Positions 8,068-15,540 are shown, numbered from the stretch's first letter. The stretch is 64,000 nt of DNA from an uncultured Lachnospiraceae bacterium (GCA_947631685.1 CANRMI010000013.1:1-64000); one strand, 5' to 3'. Translations and numbers: made by a program. Notes: generated by a model not told the origin, from the sequence alone.

Positions 8068-8172
8068 GCCCTTATGGGCTGATGAATAGTGATTTTCCAT
8101 CTGCATGTGCACCTGCAAATGGGCAAACATATAGCCAGATTTCCAATCCCAATCAGAAACCTGGCTATGTAA
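8068..8172 (-). promoter_or_regulatory. Structured leader of Maff2 copy 2, with TTACATAG stem-loop copy D
   Basis: The cleanest copy. After TTACATAG (8165-8172), 8156-8168 pairs with 8131-8143 in a 13-bp stem with one G-U. Then come GCAGGTGCACATG (8104-8116), a GCCC/GGGC hairpin (8068-8079) and AAGGAGG. Compared with copy C, one stem position changes G-U to G-C and another U-A to U-G, both keeping pairing. Confidence 0.6.
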
Positions 8173-8192
8173 AGAGGCGGCAGCTCGCCGCC
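8171..8192 (-). terminator. Terminator after virD4
   Basis: GGCGGC pairs with GCCGCC around GAGCT on the minus strand, followed by TCTTT. It lies 57 nt past the virD4 stop. The T-run is short, so read-through into the Maff2 genes is likely. Confidence 0.6.
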
Positions 8193-8248
8193 CCTTCTTA
8201 TTCTGTTGCCAACAGCACACCTATGACATCTTCGTCACCGGAACGAAC

Positions 8249-10006
8249 TTACTTGGCATGATCTGCATCAACCACTTCGTACTTATCACCGGGCTTGAGT
8301 TTCAGCCGATGGTCAAGAAACGCCTCGATGCAGAACGTGTTTTTCTTATCAGCACCGGCAGTGAGCTTGTAGTTCGGATGCTGGGTCAGATCATATTTAT
8401 CTGACTTGAACGGTCTCACACCGCGCAGCTGCAAAATGCACTTACCGCCATCCAACACAGACAGTTCATCCACCGAGGCCAGGTCATGCCCGACTTTTTG
8501 GTAATTGGTGCCGTAGGATGGGCTATTACCTCTGGTATCGGAAGTGTTGTACAGATCAATCGTTTCTTTCCCCAGTGCCTGATTCAGCTCTTTCAGCGTA
8601 GTCGGCTCCGAACCGCCAAGAAAAATACGGGAATCCATATTGCCGATGATGGTATCGGCATTGTCCTTGTAGATTGCCTTCAACTGGCTCTGTGCCTGAA
8701 GCACCAGACACGCCGAGATTTCTCTTGATCGGATGGTGGCTACCAGCTTTTCCAGATTCGGAATCTGACCAATGTTCGCACACTCATCAATCAGGCAGCG
8801 CACATGCACCGGCAGTCTGCCGCCGTAAACATCATCCGCTTTTTCGCACAGCAGGTTAAACAGCTGTGTGTAAATCATGGAAATCAGGAAATTAAAAGTC
8901 GGGTCTGTATCGCTCATAATGAGGAACAGAGCCGTTTTCTTATCTCCCACCGTATCCAGCGACAGCTCATCGTACATAGTGATATCACGGACTTCCTCAA
9001 TATCGAAGGGAGCAAGACGTGCGCCGCAGCTCACCAGAATCGACTTTAAGGTCTTGCCCGCCGCCAGCTTGAACTTGGCATATTGGCGGACAGCAAAGTG
9101 GTTCGGTTTTTTCTTTTTCAGAGCTTCAAACATCTGATCCACTGGATTCTGAAAGGTTTCATCATCCTCGCGTACTTCCATCGCATTCAGGAATTCAATC
9201 AGCGTTGCAAAGTTCTGTTCTTCCAGCGGTGCCTCATAGTGGATATAACCGATCAGGGAACAATACAGCAGAGTCTCCGCCTTCGTCCAGAATTCGTCAC
9301 CGGCCTTGCCGTCTCCTTTGGTGTTGGCAATGAGGGTTGTGGTCAACTTCAAAATATCCTTTTCGCTGTGAATATACGCGAAGGGATTATAATGCATCGA
9401 CTTTCTGAAATTGATAGTATTGAAAATCCGGATGCTGTATCCGTTCTTCAAAAGGGCTTGGCCGCAGTCGATTACGATATCGCCTTTCGGGTCAGTGACC
9501 ACGTAGGAGCTATGGCATTGTAAAAGGTTGGGTTTAAGCCAAAACCGGGTCTTACCGCTGCCGGAACCACCCACCACCAGCACGTTTTTGTTTCGGGCAT
9601 TTGCTGGATTCTTCGGGCGATTGCCCATCATCAGCCGCTCTGTCCGGGTCAGAATCACATTGTTTGCAAACACCGGATCTTCAAACGGTTCGATGTCTTT
9701 CTGCGTACCCCAACGAGCAGAGCCGTACTCCATGCCATGACGATATTTCTTGGCATTTTTTCCTTTCAGGTACACGGCAAGCCGCAGACCTGCTCCGCAG
9801 CACACACCAATCAGCAAATCCATCGGATGCAGACTTGGCATCGGATTGGAAAAAGCTGCACCCAGGGCAGAAAGAAAGCCGAGGACCTTTTCAGACATGT
9901 CTGCGCCCTCGGCAATTCTCCACGCTTCTCCCAGATTGGTACATACAAGACCGGCAATGAAGTACGGCAGGTTCAGGATCAGCAGCTTCTTGGTCTTATT
10001 ATTCAT
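8249..10006 (-). CDS. virD4: VirD4/TraG-type coupling protein (T4CP)
   Basis: A 585-aa membrane-anchored ATPase that brings the relaxase-DNA complex to the conjugation channel. Two N-terminal membrane segments (about 8-28 and 62-82) precede the motor. Walker A is GGSGSGKTRF (about 145-153), Walker B is CLIDECANIG (about 400-409) and LQAQSQL follows. The length is normal for Gram-positive TcpA/VirD4 proteins. It overlaps the PcfB gene stop by 4 nt (ATGA). PcfB upstream and VirB4 downstream give a complete energising module. Confidence 0.95.
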   Translation of the reverse strand: MNNKTKKLLILNLPYFIAGLVCTNLGEAWRIAEGADMSEKVLGFLSALGAAFSNPMPSLHPMDLLIGVCCGAGLRLAVYLKGKNAKKYRHGMEYGSARWGTQKDIEPFEDPVFANNVILTRTERLMMGNRPKNPANARNKNVLVVGGSGSGKTRFWLKPNLLQCHSSYVVTDPKGDIVIDCGQALLKNGYSIRIFNTINFRKSMHYNPFAYIHSEKDILKLTTTLIANTKGDGKAGDEFWTKAETLLYCSLIGYIHYEAPLEEQNFATLIEFLNAMEVREDDETFQNPVDQMFEALKKKKPNHFAVRQYAKFKLAAGKTLKSILVSCGARLAPFDIEEVRDITMYDELSLDTVGDKKTALFLIMSDTDPTFNFLISMIYTQLFNLLCEKADDVYGGRLPVHVRCLIDECANIGQIPNLEKLVATIRSREISACLVLQAQSQLKAIYKDNADTIIGNMDSRIFLGGSEPTTLKELNQALGKETIDLYNTSDTRGNSPSYGTNYQKVGHDLASVDELSVLDGGKCILQLRGVRPFKSDKYDLTQHPNYKLTAGADKKNTFCIEAFLDHRLKLKPGDKYEVVDADHAK

Positions 10007-10485
10007 AGATCACGCTCCTGACTTTTGTGACGAACCTTATCCGGCAGAATTGCAGCAACCAACTCTTTGAGCTTGTTAAGCTGCTCCAGAACACTCGGTT
10101 TTTCCTTTGCTTTCAGCTTGCGGTTGGTGAATTCCTCAAAAGCGGAAGTCAGTGCATCCGCATCCTTCGCCTTAAAGAACACCGTGTATTTGGGTGGAAC
10201 CACATTTTGGTCTTTCGTAATGGCATAATCCACGCCGTATTTCCGCGCTACCTGTTCAAAGCCTTTCAAATCCGTTTTCTCAATGGGGATACTGCTGACT
10301 CCCTGATTCTGACCGATCAGTTCTTTGATGCTCTGCTTTCCAACCGGAAGCTGTGCTGTTTTCTGAGCCACTTTTGCTTGATGGTGCCGTTTCCACGCAT
10401 TATAGCCATTCACAATGGTGCGAAAGGTCAGTTTCGTGGTACTGATTGCCAGATTGACGGTACGATTTTCAACTTCTTCCTGCAT
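10003..10485 (-). CDS. PcfB family (DUF3801) protein
   Basis: A 160-aa protein of the PcfB family, always found beside the coupling protein gene. In the pCF10 system PcfB is a substrate adaptor that helps recruit transfer substrates to the VirD4-type receptor. It starts MQEEVENRTVNLAIST, a typical opening, has a central alpha/beta region (about 60-120; KYGVDYAI, TVFFKAKDADAL) and a basic C-terminus. There is no membrane helix. Translation is coupled to virD4 through the 4-nt overlap. Confidence 0.85.
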   Translation of the reverse strand: MQEEVENRTVNLAISTTKLTFRTIVNGYNAWKRHHQAKVAQKTAQLPVGKQSIKELIGQNQGVSSIPIEKTDLKGFEQVARKYGVDYAITKDQNVVPPKYTVFFKAKDADALTSAFEEFTNRKLKAKEKPSVLEQLNKLKELVAAILPDKVRHKSQERDL

Positions 10486-10503
10486 GAATCTCCGCCTCCT
10501 TCC

Positions 10504-11139
10504 TTACAAACTGTCCCGGTCCGGTGCCGGTTTACTCTTTTCTTGGGGCTTTGCAGCCTTTTCCTCCATCTTCTTCACCATGTCATCCGGAACCGGAATC
10601 GCCATGATGCTGCGCCCCATGCGAACGAACATCTGGGGCTGATGGAACTGCTCCTCAAATTTCTGCATCTGCTCCGAGGTCAGAGAACCAAAATCATCCT
10701 CTGTCAGCCCAACCACCAGAAAATCACCGGCATAAATGTCCTGCATATCTCCGTCTTCGGTGTAAATTGCACGGTTCAGCGGCAGTCCATTGATTTTACC
10801 GGATTCATTCAGAATAATGGCTACTTCATCCTCAAATGGGTAGGTTACTTCAATATCGCCGCCAACCATTGCCTGCAAATCTTCCAGCTCCGTGCCAACA
10901 CTGATTTTCTTCGGGTAAGCATTGGGCTGTACCAGCAGCACATCCATTGTCCTGGTCTCTGCCAGTTCATGTTCTCCCACGGTCTTGAAGTCCACACCGG
11001 TGAAATCGCCGGAATCCAGAACATAATCCTGATTATTCCACGCCTGCGTCACCATGCGTTCCGCGTCTTCCTGTGAGGCAGCTTCCACAGAAACCTTTCT
11101 CTGGAGAGTCTCTGTAATCTCCACATCAAATTTCTTCAT
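10504..11139 (-). CDS. DpnD/PcfM-like domain fused to DUF3846
   Basis: A 211-aa cytoplasmic protein. Residues 1-55 match the DpnD/PcfM type (KFDVEITETLQRKVSVEA, then QAWNNQDYVLD). The rest matches DUF3846 (about 60-180; DVLLVQPN, KINGLPLNRAIY, GDFLVVGL). The C-terminus is charged and Lys-rich. A longer frame could begin at a GTG at 11145, but that codon overlaps the AGGAGG; the ATG at 11137-11139 sits at the right distance and was chosen. The role is unknown; both domains are common in conjugative elements and phages. Confidence 0.75.
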   Translation of the reverse strand: MKKFDVEITETLQRKVSVEAASQEDAERMVTQAWNNQDYVLDSGDFTGVDFKTVGEHELAETRTMDVLLVQPNAYPKKISVGTELEDLQAMVGGDIEVTYPFEDEVAIILNESGKINGLPLNRAIYTEDGDMQDIYAGDFLVVGLTEDDFGSLTSEQMQKFEEQFHQPQMFVRMGRSIMAIPVPDDMVKKMEEKAAKPQEKSKPAPDRDSL

Positions 11140-11149
11140 AGGCACCTCC

Positions 11150-11656
11150 TTAGATCAGGCGCAGTGCCGGAACCAACTCGCCGCCAATGGAAACCACCGT
11201 CAGGTTTTCGTTCACATAGTCGATGGTACGTTCCAGCGTAAACAGATTGATGCTGCATTCGTTGCCGTTCTGGTCGATTTCCGAAACTTCCGCAGCTCCC
11301 AGCAGATAGCGGGTTCTGTCAGTCTCGATCACATCGCTCTTATCATAATGGAGAAGCAGTTCCCCATCTGCCACCAGATCAGCCTCCATCTCATCGTAAA
11401 CATCCTCAAAGATGTCTCGACTGCCAGCCTCGGTCAGAAGTTCGCCGCCAGCCCCCGGCAGGATCACCATCACAATGCGTTCCTTCGGGTGATCTTCACG
11501 GATTGCCTCCAGCATCACCCAGTTATGAAGCATCGCAATGGACTTCTCAAACATGGAATCATCCATCGGATTCGGCTGCGATGCACCGTGCGGGCAGTTC
11601 TTGCAATCCATGCTGCACACTGCGTTGTTCTGATTCTTCTTAAAGTTCATCATCAT
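11150..11656 (-). CDS. Mobile element protein with N-terminal Cys cluster, function unknown
   Basis: A 168-aa soluble protein that I cannot place in a named family with certainty. Near the N-terminus lies CSMDCKNCPHG, a Cys-rich cluster that could hold a metal. The remainder is acidic and alpha/beta-like (RIVMVILPGAGGELL, ELLLHYDKSDVIE, TVVSIGGELVPAL). It starts with three ATG codons behind an AGAAGGAGA site; the first is used here. It lies 13 nt after the ParB-like gene. Its size and context match accessory genes of Tn1549-type elements. Confidence 0.7.
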   Translation of the reverse strand: MMMNFKKNQNNAVCSMDCKNCPHGASQPNPMDDSMFEKSIAMLHNWVMLEAIREDHPKERIVMVILPGAGGELLTEAGSRDIFEDVYDEMEADLVADGELLLHYDKSDVIETDRTRYLLGAAEVSEIDQNGNECSINLFTLERTIDYVNENLTVVSIGGELVPALRLI

Positions 11657-11669
11657 AAAAATCTCCTTC

Positions 11670-12596
11670 TCATCGTTCCATATCTCGTTGTTTACTTCGC
11701 TGCCACTTTTCCAGCAGCCGGATAATCGTGTCCTGCATCTGCTTCGGCGTATAGGATTTCGGGAAATACTTCCGAAGAACCTCGTTTTTAATCGTCACAT
11801 GGTCAAGCTCATCCTTTTTGATTTCATTCATCACTTCACACATGGCATCCAAGGTACAGCCGCCCTCCTGCGAGAGCTTTTTCAGCCGCTGTGCCTGCGA
11901 CAGGGATGGAGATGCCTGTGCATAGTCCATTGCCTCCAGAAATTCCTTCTGTTCAGATGGTTTCAGATAAGACAGCTCTACCGCCGGATTGAAGGCGATT
12001 TTCTTTTCATCCACCATGTCCAGAATTTCGGGGATTAGGTTGGTAAGGCGGATAAAACGTTGAATCTGCCTTTGACTTTCTCCCATCTCCTCAGACATTA
12101 CTGCCACCGATGTTTGTAACTTCTCGCCAAGTTGGCGAGAAGTTGTCTCAGGCTGTAAATCTGACCTTTCTCCCTGATGCTTCATCGCCTCCAACTTCAT
12201 CTTGTAGGAAAACGCTCTCTCGCTGGGCAGGATATTCTCCCGCTGCAAGTTGCTGTCCACCATAAAGATGATTGCCGCATCATCGTCCATTTCCTTAACG
12301 ATGACCGGCACCGTCTCCAATCCTGCCAGCTGTGCCGCATGAAGCCTGCGGTGTCCTGAAAGAATTTCAAATCCGCCTTCCGGGTCAGGCCGGACAATCA
12401 GCGGTGATACCACACCAATCTGCTTGATGCTCTCCACGGTCTGTTCCATCAGCTCATCGTCCAGCACCTTAAAGGGATGACCTTCAAAGGGATGCAGGTC
12501 AGAAAGCGGCATCTCCGTCCGCTGCTCCTTAGCCGCAGCGTCGGCAGCTGAGCCACTGCGGTTTTCTGTTGTAATACTGGTTTTTGCTTTTGCCAT
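11670..12596 (-). CDS. ParB/Spo0J-like protein of the ICE
   Basis: A 308-aa DNA-binding protein of the ParB/RepB family. The ParB N-terminal domain spans about 28-115 (PLSDLHPFEGHPF, SGHRRLHAAQL, the nucleotide-contact segment). A central helix-turn-helix region (about 140-200; ERSDLQPETTSRQLGE, SQRQIQRFIRLTNL) would read a parS-like site. No ParA gene is nearby, so it may act in regulation or single-copy maintenance rather than classical partition. A GGAGG precedes the ATG and lies inside a possible 48-aa frame that overlaps the start. Confidence 0.85.
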   Translation of the reverse strand: MAKAKTSITTENRSGSAADAAAKEQRTEMPLSDLHPFEGHPFKVLDDELMEQTVESIKQIGVVSPLIVRPDPEGGFEILSGHRRLHAAQLAGLETVPVIVKEMDDDAAIIFMVDSNLQRENILPSERAFSYKMKLEAMKHQGERSDLQPETTSRQLGEKLQTSVAVMSEEMGESQRQIQRFIRLTNLIPEILDMVDEKKIAFNPAVELSYLKPSEQKEFLEAMDYAQASPSLSQAQRLKKLSQEGGCTLDAMCEVMNEIKKDELDHVTIKNEVLRKYFPKSYTPKQMQDTIIRLLEKWQRSKQRDMER

Positions 12597-12675
12597 TCAG
12601 CTTCTTAACCTCCTTCCAGCGGTGATAGATGTCATTCTTACCTGCGAAAAACGCCTTTTTTGCCTTGCACTTCAT
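12529..12675 (-). CDS. Possible 48-aa basic protein overlapping the parB-like start
   Basis: A short frame begins with an ATG that shares ATGA with the DnaC-like stop, behind AAGGAGG at good distance. The product starts MKCKAKKAFFAGKND, is strongly basic and ends WLSCRRCG. It runs 68 nt into the ParB-like gene in another frame. The start signal and coupling resemble real neighbours, but the overlap and lack of a known family leave it doubtful; it may serve mainly to couple translation. Confidence 0.35.
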   Translation of the reverse strand: MKCKAKKAFFAGKNDIYHRWKEVKKLNGKSKNQYYNRKPQWLSCRRCG

Positions 12676-13517
12676 AGATCAAGTACCTCCTTAACGACCT
12701 GCTGTTTCTCTTTTCCAATGCTCTTTCTACGGTCCTCTCCGCTGATTCGCACTGGCGTACACATTTCCAGAATCCTGCTGTAAATCCGGGCGTATGCCAC
12801 ATCCTGCGGATTGCGGATTTCAGCAATCTTCAGATTGGTTGTGATAATGACCGGAAGCCCGGACTTGTACCGCTCATCAATAACGGCGTAGACCTGCTCC
12901 AGCGCATATTCGGTGCTGCGCTCAATTCCCAGATCATCCAGAATCAGCAAGGAATAGTTGGAAAACGAAGCAATATACCGGAATCGTTCTTCCGAATACA
13001 TGGCTCCCATCTGGTTCAAAATTTTGGAGAAATTCGTCATCAAAACCGGAATGCCCTGTTCCAGCAGCGCATTGGCAATACATGCCGCCACAAAGGACTT
13101 TCCTGTTCCGACATCTCCCCATAACAAAAGGCCAAGGTTTTCAGCCTTGACCTTTTTCCACTGCTCCACATAGCGTTTTGCCATCTGGATATCCTTGTTG
13201 TCTTCTGCAACGGCAAAATTCCATTCCAGAAGATGCTTTTCCTGAATCCCCGTTGCTTTCAACTGCCTGATTTTACGCTGCCTCTCCAGCAGCTCAGCCT
13301 GGCGTTTCTTTTCCGCCATCGCTTCCTGCTGGCATCTGCAAAGGCAGGGAACAATCTTGTCTCTGCCCCAGAGCTTTACCCTGCACTGCACCGGAGTATG
13401 ACAGTTCCGGCAATACAGCAGTCCGTCCTCGCCCTGGTATTCCCGCTCTCCGGGTTCTTTCGGCGTAAAGAGCGAATCCAAAGCCGCATTCAATACTTCA
13501 GGCACCATGTCGCTCAT
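12672..13517 (-). CDS. DnaC/IstB-like replication ATPase
   Basis: A 281-aa AAA+ ATPase of the DnaC/DnaI helicase-loader type. An N-terminal Cys-rich part (C36, C39, C45, C58, C60, C62) probably binds zinc. Walker A is GDVGTGKS (134-141) and Walker B is LLILDDLG (about 189-196), with a sensor-like IITTNLKIAE. It probably loads helicase for ICE replication after excision. The start overlaps the upstream HTH gene by 4 nt (ATGA). IstB proteins share the fold, but no IstA partner is present. Confidence 0.88.
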   Translation of the reverse strand: MSDMVPEVLNAALDSLFTPKEPGEREYQGEDGLLYCRNCHTPVQCRVKLWGRDKIVPCLCRCQQEAMAEKKRQAELLERQRKIRQLKATGIQEKHLLEWNFAVAEDNKDIQMAKRYVEQWKKVKAENLGLLLWGDVGTGKSFVAACIANALLEQGIPVLMTNFSKILNQMGAMYSEERFRYIASFSNYSLLILDDLGIERSTEYALEQVYAVIDERYKSGLPVIITTNLKIAEIRNPQDVAYARIYSRILEMCTPVRISGEDRRKSIGKEKQQVVKEVLDL

Positions 13518-14200
13518 AGGCTGTCTCCTTCCTCAAATGTGTAGTCTGCCGGGTTATACTTCGGCTTTTCTCTCTTTGCCCAGCTCCGGATTGTGGCAAG
13601 GTGATTTTTGTAGTTCCTGCCGGTGGAGGCCATATACTCCGAGAGCCGTTCAACCCGCATCTGATAATCTCCTGGGAACTCCTGCCGGAGCTTTCCGTAT
13701 TCCGTGTCAGAGAGAAGAACATTTCCGTATGAGCCATACCGATGCTGGATTTCCTTCTTCTCTCTTTTATTGATTGTTTCAGTACTTGTTCTATTAGTAC
13801 TTAATTGCGCGGGATTTTCCGTAACCGGTGTGTCCGTATCCGGATTTACCGTATACGGCTTTTCCGTACACGGTGATTCCGAACACGGCTTTTTCCTTGG
13901 CATCTCATAAATCACATACTCCGCTCTGCCCATCCGACCGTTGCTTTCACGCTGCTGGTTCCTTTCCAGATACCCAAGACGCTCCAACTCTTTCAGAGCT
14001 GTAAGCACTCCATCTACGCCATCCGGCGTAATCGAAGATAATCCCCGTACCGAATAGTTCCATGTGTCCGGCAAACTGAGCAGCATAGAGAGAAGTCCTT
14101 TCCCTTTCAGGCTGAGACCCTGATCCCGCAGGTGGTAATTGCACATCGTTGTGTAATTGCTGTTCTTCTCAACCCTGAATACCGGCATGGTGCTCACCAT
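13514..14200 (-). CDS. Replication-initiator-like helix-turn-helix protein with pentapeptide repeat linker
   Basis: A 228-aa protein with an N-terminal winged-helix region (about 1-95; KGLLSMLLSLPDTWNYS, GLSSITPDGVDGV, LERLGYLER) like RepA-type or DnaD-like initiators of mobile elements. Residues about 103-127 are five tandem five-residue units of the form xP[CYDV][ST][EVD]. The C-terminal part (about 155-228) has a compact helical segment (YQMRVERLSEYMASTG, NHLATIRSWAKRE) like the C-terminal domain of replisome-organiser proteins. Being coupled to the DnaC-like gene, it fits a DnaD-DnaC loading pair. Confidence 0.78.
   Translation of the reverse strand: MVSTMPVFRVEKNSNYTTMCNYHLRDQGLSLKGKGLLSMLLSLPDTWNYSVRGLSSITPDGVDGVLTALKELERLGYLERNQQRESNGRMGRAEYVIYEMPRKKPCSESPCTEKPYTVNPDTDTPVTENPAQLSTNRTSTETINKREKKEIQHRYGSYGNVLLSDTEYGKLRQEFPGDYQMRVERLSEYMASTGRNYKNHLATIRSWAKREKPKYNPADYTFEEGDSL
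13817..13891 (-). repeat. Five 15-nt tandem repeats inside the HTH gene
   Basis: Units on the minus strand encode KPCSE, SPCTE, KPYTV, NPDTD and TPVTE, followed by a partial NPAQ. The CCG codon and the next-but-one ACG/TCG recur in each unit. The frame is kept, so this is a flexible linker that can change length by slippage. Confidence 0.85.
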
Positions 14201-14336
14201 CCTTTTTCGCAGGCTCCGCTTTTTTCTTCGGACATTTGCGCGGACGATCTTCGCTGTCCTCCCGGCGATGGTATTTGCCGGTATCCTGCATCATGCGTTC
14301 AAACGCCTGAAGTCGTCCCTCTGTAAAAAGCGTCAT
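14169..14336 (-). CDS. 55-aa basic protein between antirepressor and HTH genes
   Basis: The frame begins MTLFTEGRLQAFERMM at an ATG sharing ATGA with the antirepressor stop, and ends overlapping the HTH gene start by 32 nt. Its second half is very basic (PRKCPKKKAEPAKK), suggesting nucleic-acid contact. A longer frame starting at 14351 exists, but the ATGA overlap at 14334-14336 matches the coupling used across this operon. No family recognised. Confidence 0.6.
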   Translation of the reverse strand: MTLFTEGRLQAFERMMQDTGKYHRREDSEDRPRKCPKKKAEPAKKDGEHHAGIQG

Positions 14337-15163
14337 TCGATCACACCCCATTTCTTAAACAACTTGAAGAGATGATTCTTTCCCTTGCAGGTCACTCTCG
14401 TCTGCTGCACCAGTTTTCCGCTTCTGCCGTAGCAATCCCGGACAATAAAATATCCCCTTGCAGATTTGTCTGCAAAAGGCATCAGCCAGCCGCTTGGACT
14501 GCGGTACAGATAGCGGTGATCCAGTAAGAGAGCCACTGCCGTCTTCTCCGGGATTCCGATTTCCTTACAGAAATTCCGAATGCAGGTACAATCCTCCGAA
14601 TTTACAAAGGTGTCGAAGTAGTCTGCCTTGGGCTGTGCCGCATCCAGCTGTTTGCGGATACCCTTAAGCTGCTCCCTCTCGGCTACAAGCTCCTGTGCCA
14701 GGGTGTAGATGACCTCCGGATGCTGAATCACCTGATCCAAAATGGAATCGCTCATATACACACCATGCTTGCGGATGGACGGGAGAACTTCATCAAACAC
14801 CCAGTGTTCAAACCGTTCTGCCGATGGCAGCTTGCTGTGAACGATCAGCCGGTAAACATCGCCTTCCGTGATAAAGGAGATTTCAACGACCTGCTCTCCA
14901 GCATCCCCATACTGATTCACCTTCTGAACGACCCCCTCGCGTTTCGTTAAGGGGCCTCTGCAATGGCGTTTCACTGCAGCGTAGGGATTCACATATCCCA
15001 ACGCTTTCGCCACATCGCTTGCACAGAAAAAGGTCTTGCCTGCCTCCTGCAACACGCGGATCGAACCAAACTCCTGGTTCTCGAACACCTTCATCATCTG
15101 CCTCGACTGTCCGCCATGACTGCCCACATCGGTGTCATGGGTCTTCTGATTGAAATCCATCAT
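14333..15163 (-). CDS. Phage-type antirepressor (BRO-N plus KilAC)
   Basis: A 276-aa protein. A BRO-N domain (about 25-125; FGSIRVLQEAGKTFFCASDVAKALGY is its opening, with HWVFDEVLPSIRKHG closing it) is followed by a KilAC-like C-terminal domain (about 150-270; FVNSEDCTCIRNFCKEIG, GYFIVRDCYG). Such proteins bind DNA or a repressor and switch on phage or ICE genes. It is the first gene of the visible operon. AGGAGG lies 8 nt before the first ATG. A 20-bp leader hairpin stands upstream and may control read-through. Confidence 0.85.
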   Translation of the reverse strand: MMDFNQKTHDTDVGSHGGQSRQMMKVFENQEFGSIRVLQEAGKTFFCASDVAKALGYVNPYAAVKRHCRGPLTKREGVVQKVNQYGDAGEQVVEISFITEGDVYRLIVHSKLPSAERFEHWVFDEVLPSIRKHGVYMSDSILDQVIQHPEVIYTLAQELVAEREQLKGIRKQLDAAQPKADYFDTFVNSEDCTCIRNFCKEIGIPEKTAVALLLDHRYLYRSPSGWLMPFADKSARGYFIVRDCYGRSGKLVQQTRVTCKGKNHLFKLFKKWGVIE

Positions 15164-15204
15164 ACCTGTTACCTCCTACTCAGATTTGTCTCGCCGGATT
15201 TCGG

Positions 15205-15262
15205 GCGAAAAAAATAGAGCCTCGACCCATTCTCGTTTTCAAAGAATGAGCCAAGGCTCTAT
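15205..15262 (-). terminator. Strong leader hairpin with T-run before the antirepressor (TTACATAG stem-loop copy E)
   Basis: On the minus strand 15243-15262 pairs with 15214-15233 over 20 positions without mismatch (three G-U) around a 9-nt loop, followed by a TTTTTTT tract. It fits an intrinsic terminator but lies upstream of the antirepressor, where it could act as an attenuator or shield the ICE from chromosomal read-through. TTACATAG (15259-15266) links it to copies A to D. Confidence 0.7.
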
Positions 15263-15410
15263 GTAACAGGATACCTGATATTATTTTTTTGCAGAATTCG
15301 TCAGAACTCGCCAAACGATCCTGACACTGTTTTTCATTCCATTTCAGCCGGATTTTTACCGAAAATCTGTCAAGGATATGGGGCTAATTTCCCCTCCAAA
15401 ATGGCCTTCT

Positions 15411-15471
15411 GTAAACCCATTTTCCCACCCATTAGGCTCAAAAATAGGCCGTAAACCCATGGTAAACCCAT
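15411..15471. repeat. Three GTAAACCCAT direct repeats, candidate integrase arm sites
   Basis: Copies at 15411-15420, 15451-15460 and 15462-15471, the last two one base apart. Tyrosine integrases of ICEs and phages bind short direct repeats of this size near the element ends. That this is such a site is inference from position. Confidence 0.4.
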
Positions 15472-15540
15472 CAAAATGGGCTAATTTGAAGTCAAATTTC
15501 CTCAAATTTCACCATCGGAATCAGGTGATTTTAGGCATAG

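Larger units (their letters stand above)
7427..8194 (-). repeat. Tandem duplication of Maff2 gene plus leader (400-bp period)
   Basis: Two direct units, about 7427-7794 and 7827-8194, line up at exactly 400 nt: stops 7427/7827, starts 7642/8042, the 13-mer box 7704/8104, stem-loops 7731/8131 and terminators 7771/8171. Coding parts differ at 12 of 216 positions, all synonymous; the leaders differ somewhat more. Confidence 0.9.

Noticed and set aside
10027-11076. 349-aa plus-strand open frame
   Set aside because: Antisense to PcfB and the DUF3846 gene, both of which have clear SDs and families.
12638-12826. 62-aa minus-strand open frame inside dnaC-like gene
   Set aside because: Overlaps the certain DnaC-like gene in another frame with no SD.
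15411-15471. CRISPR-like reading of the GTAAACCCAT repeats
   Set aside because: Only three 10-bp units with uneven spacing and no cas genes; direct-repeat binding sites fit better.
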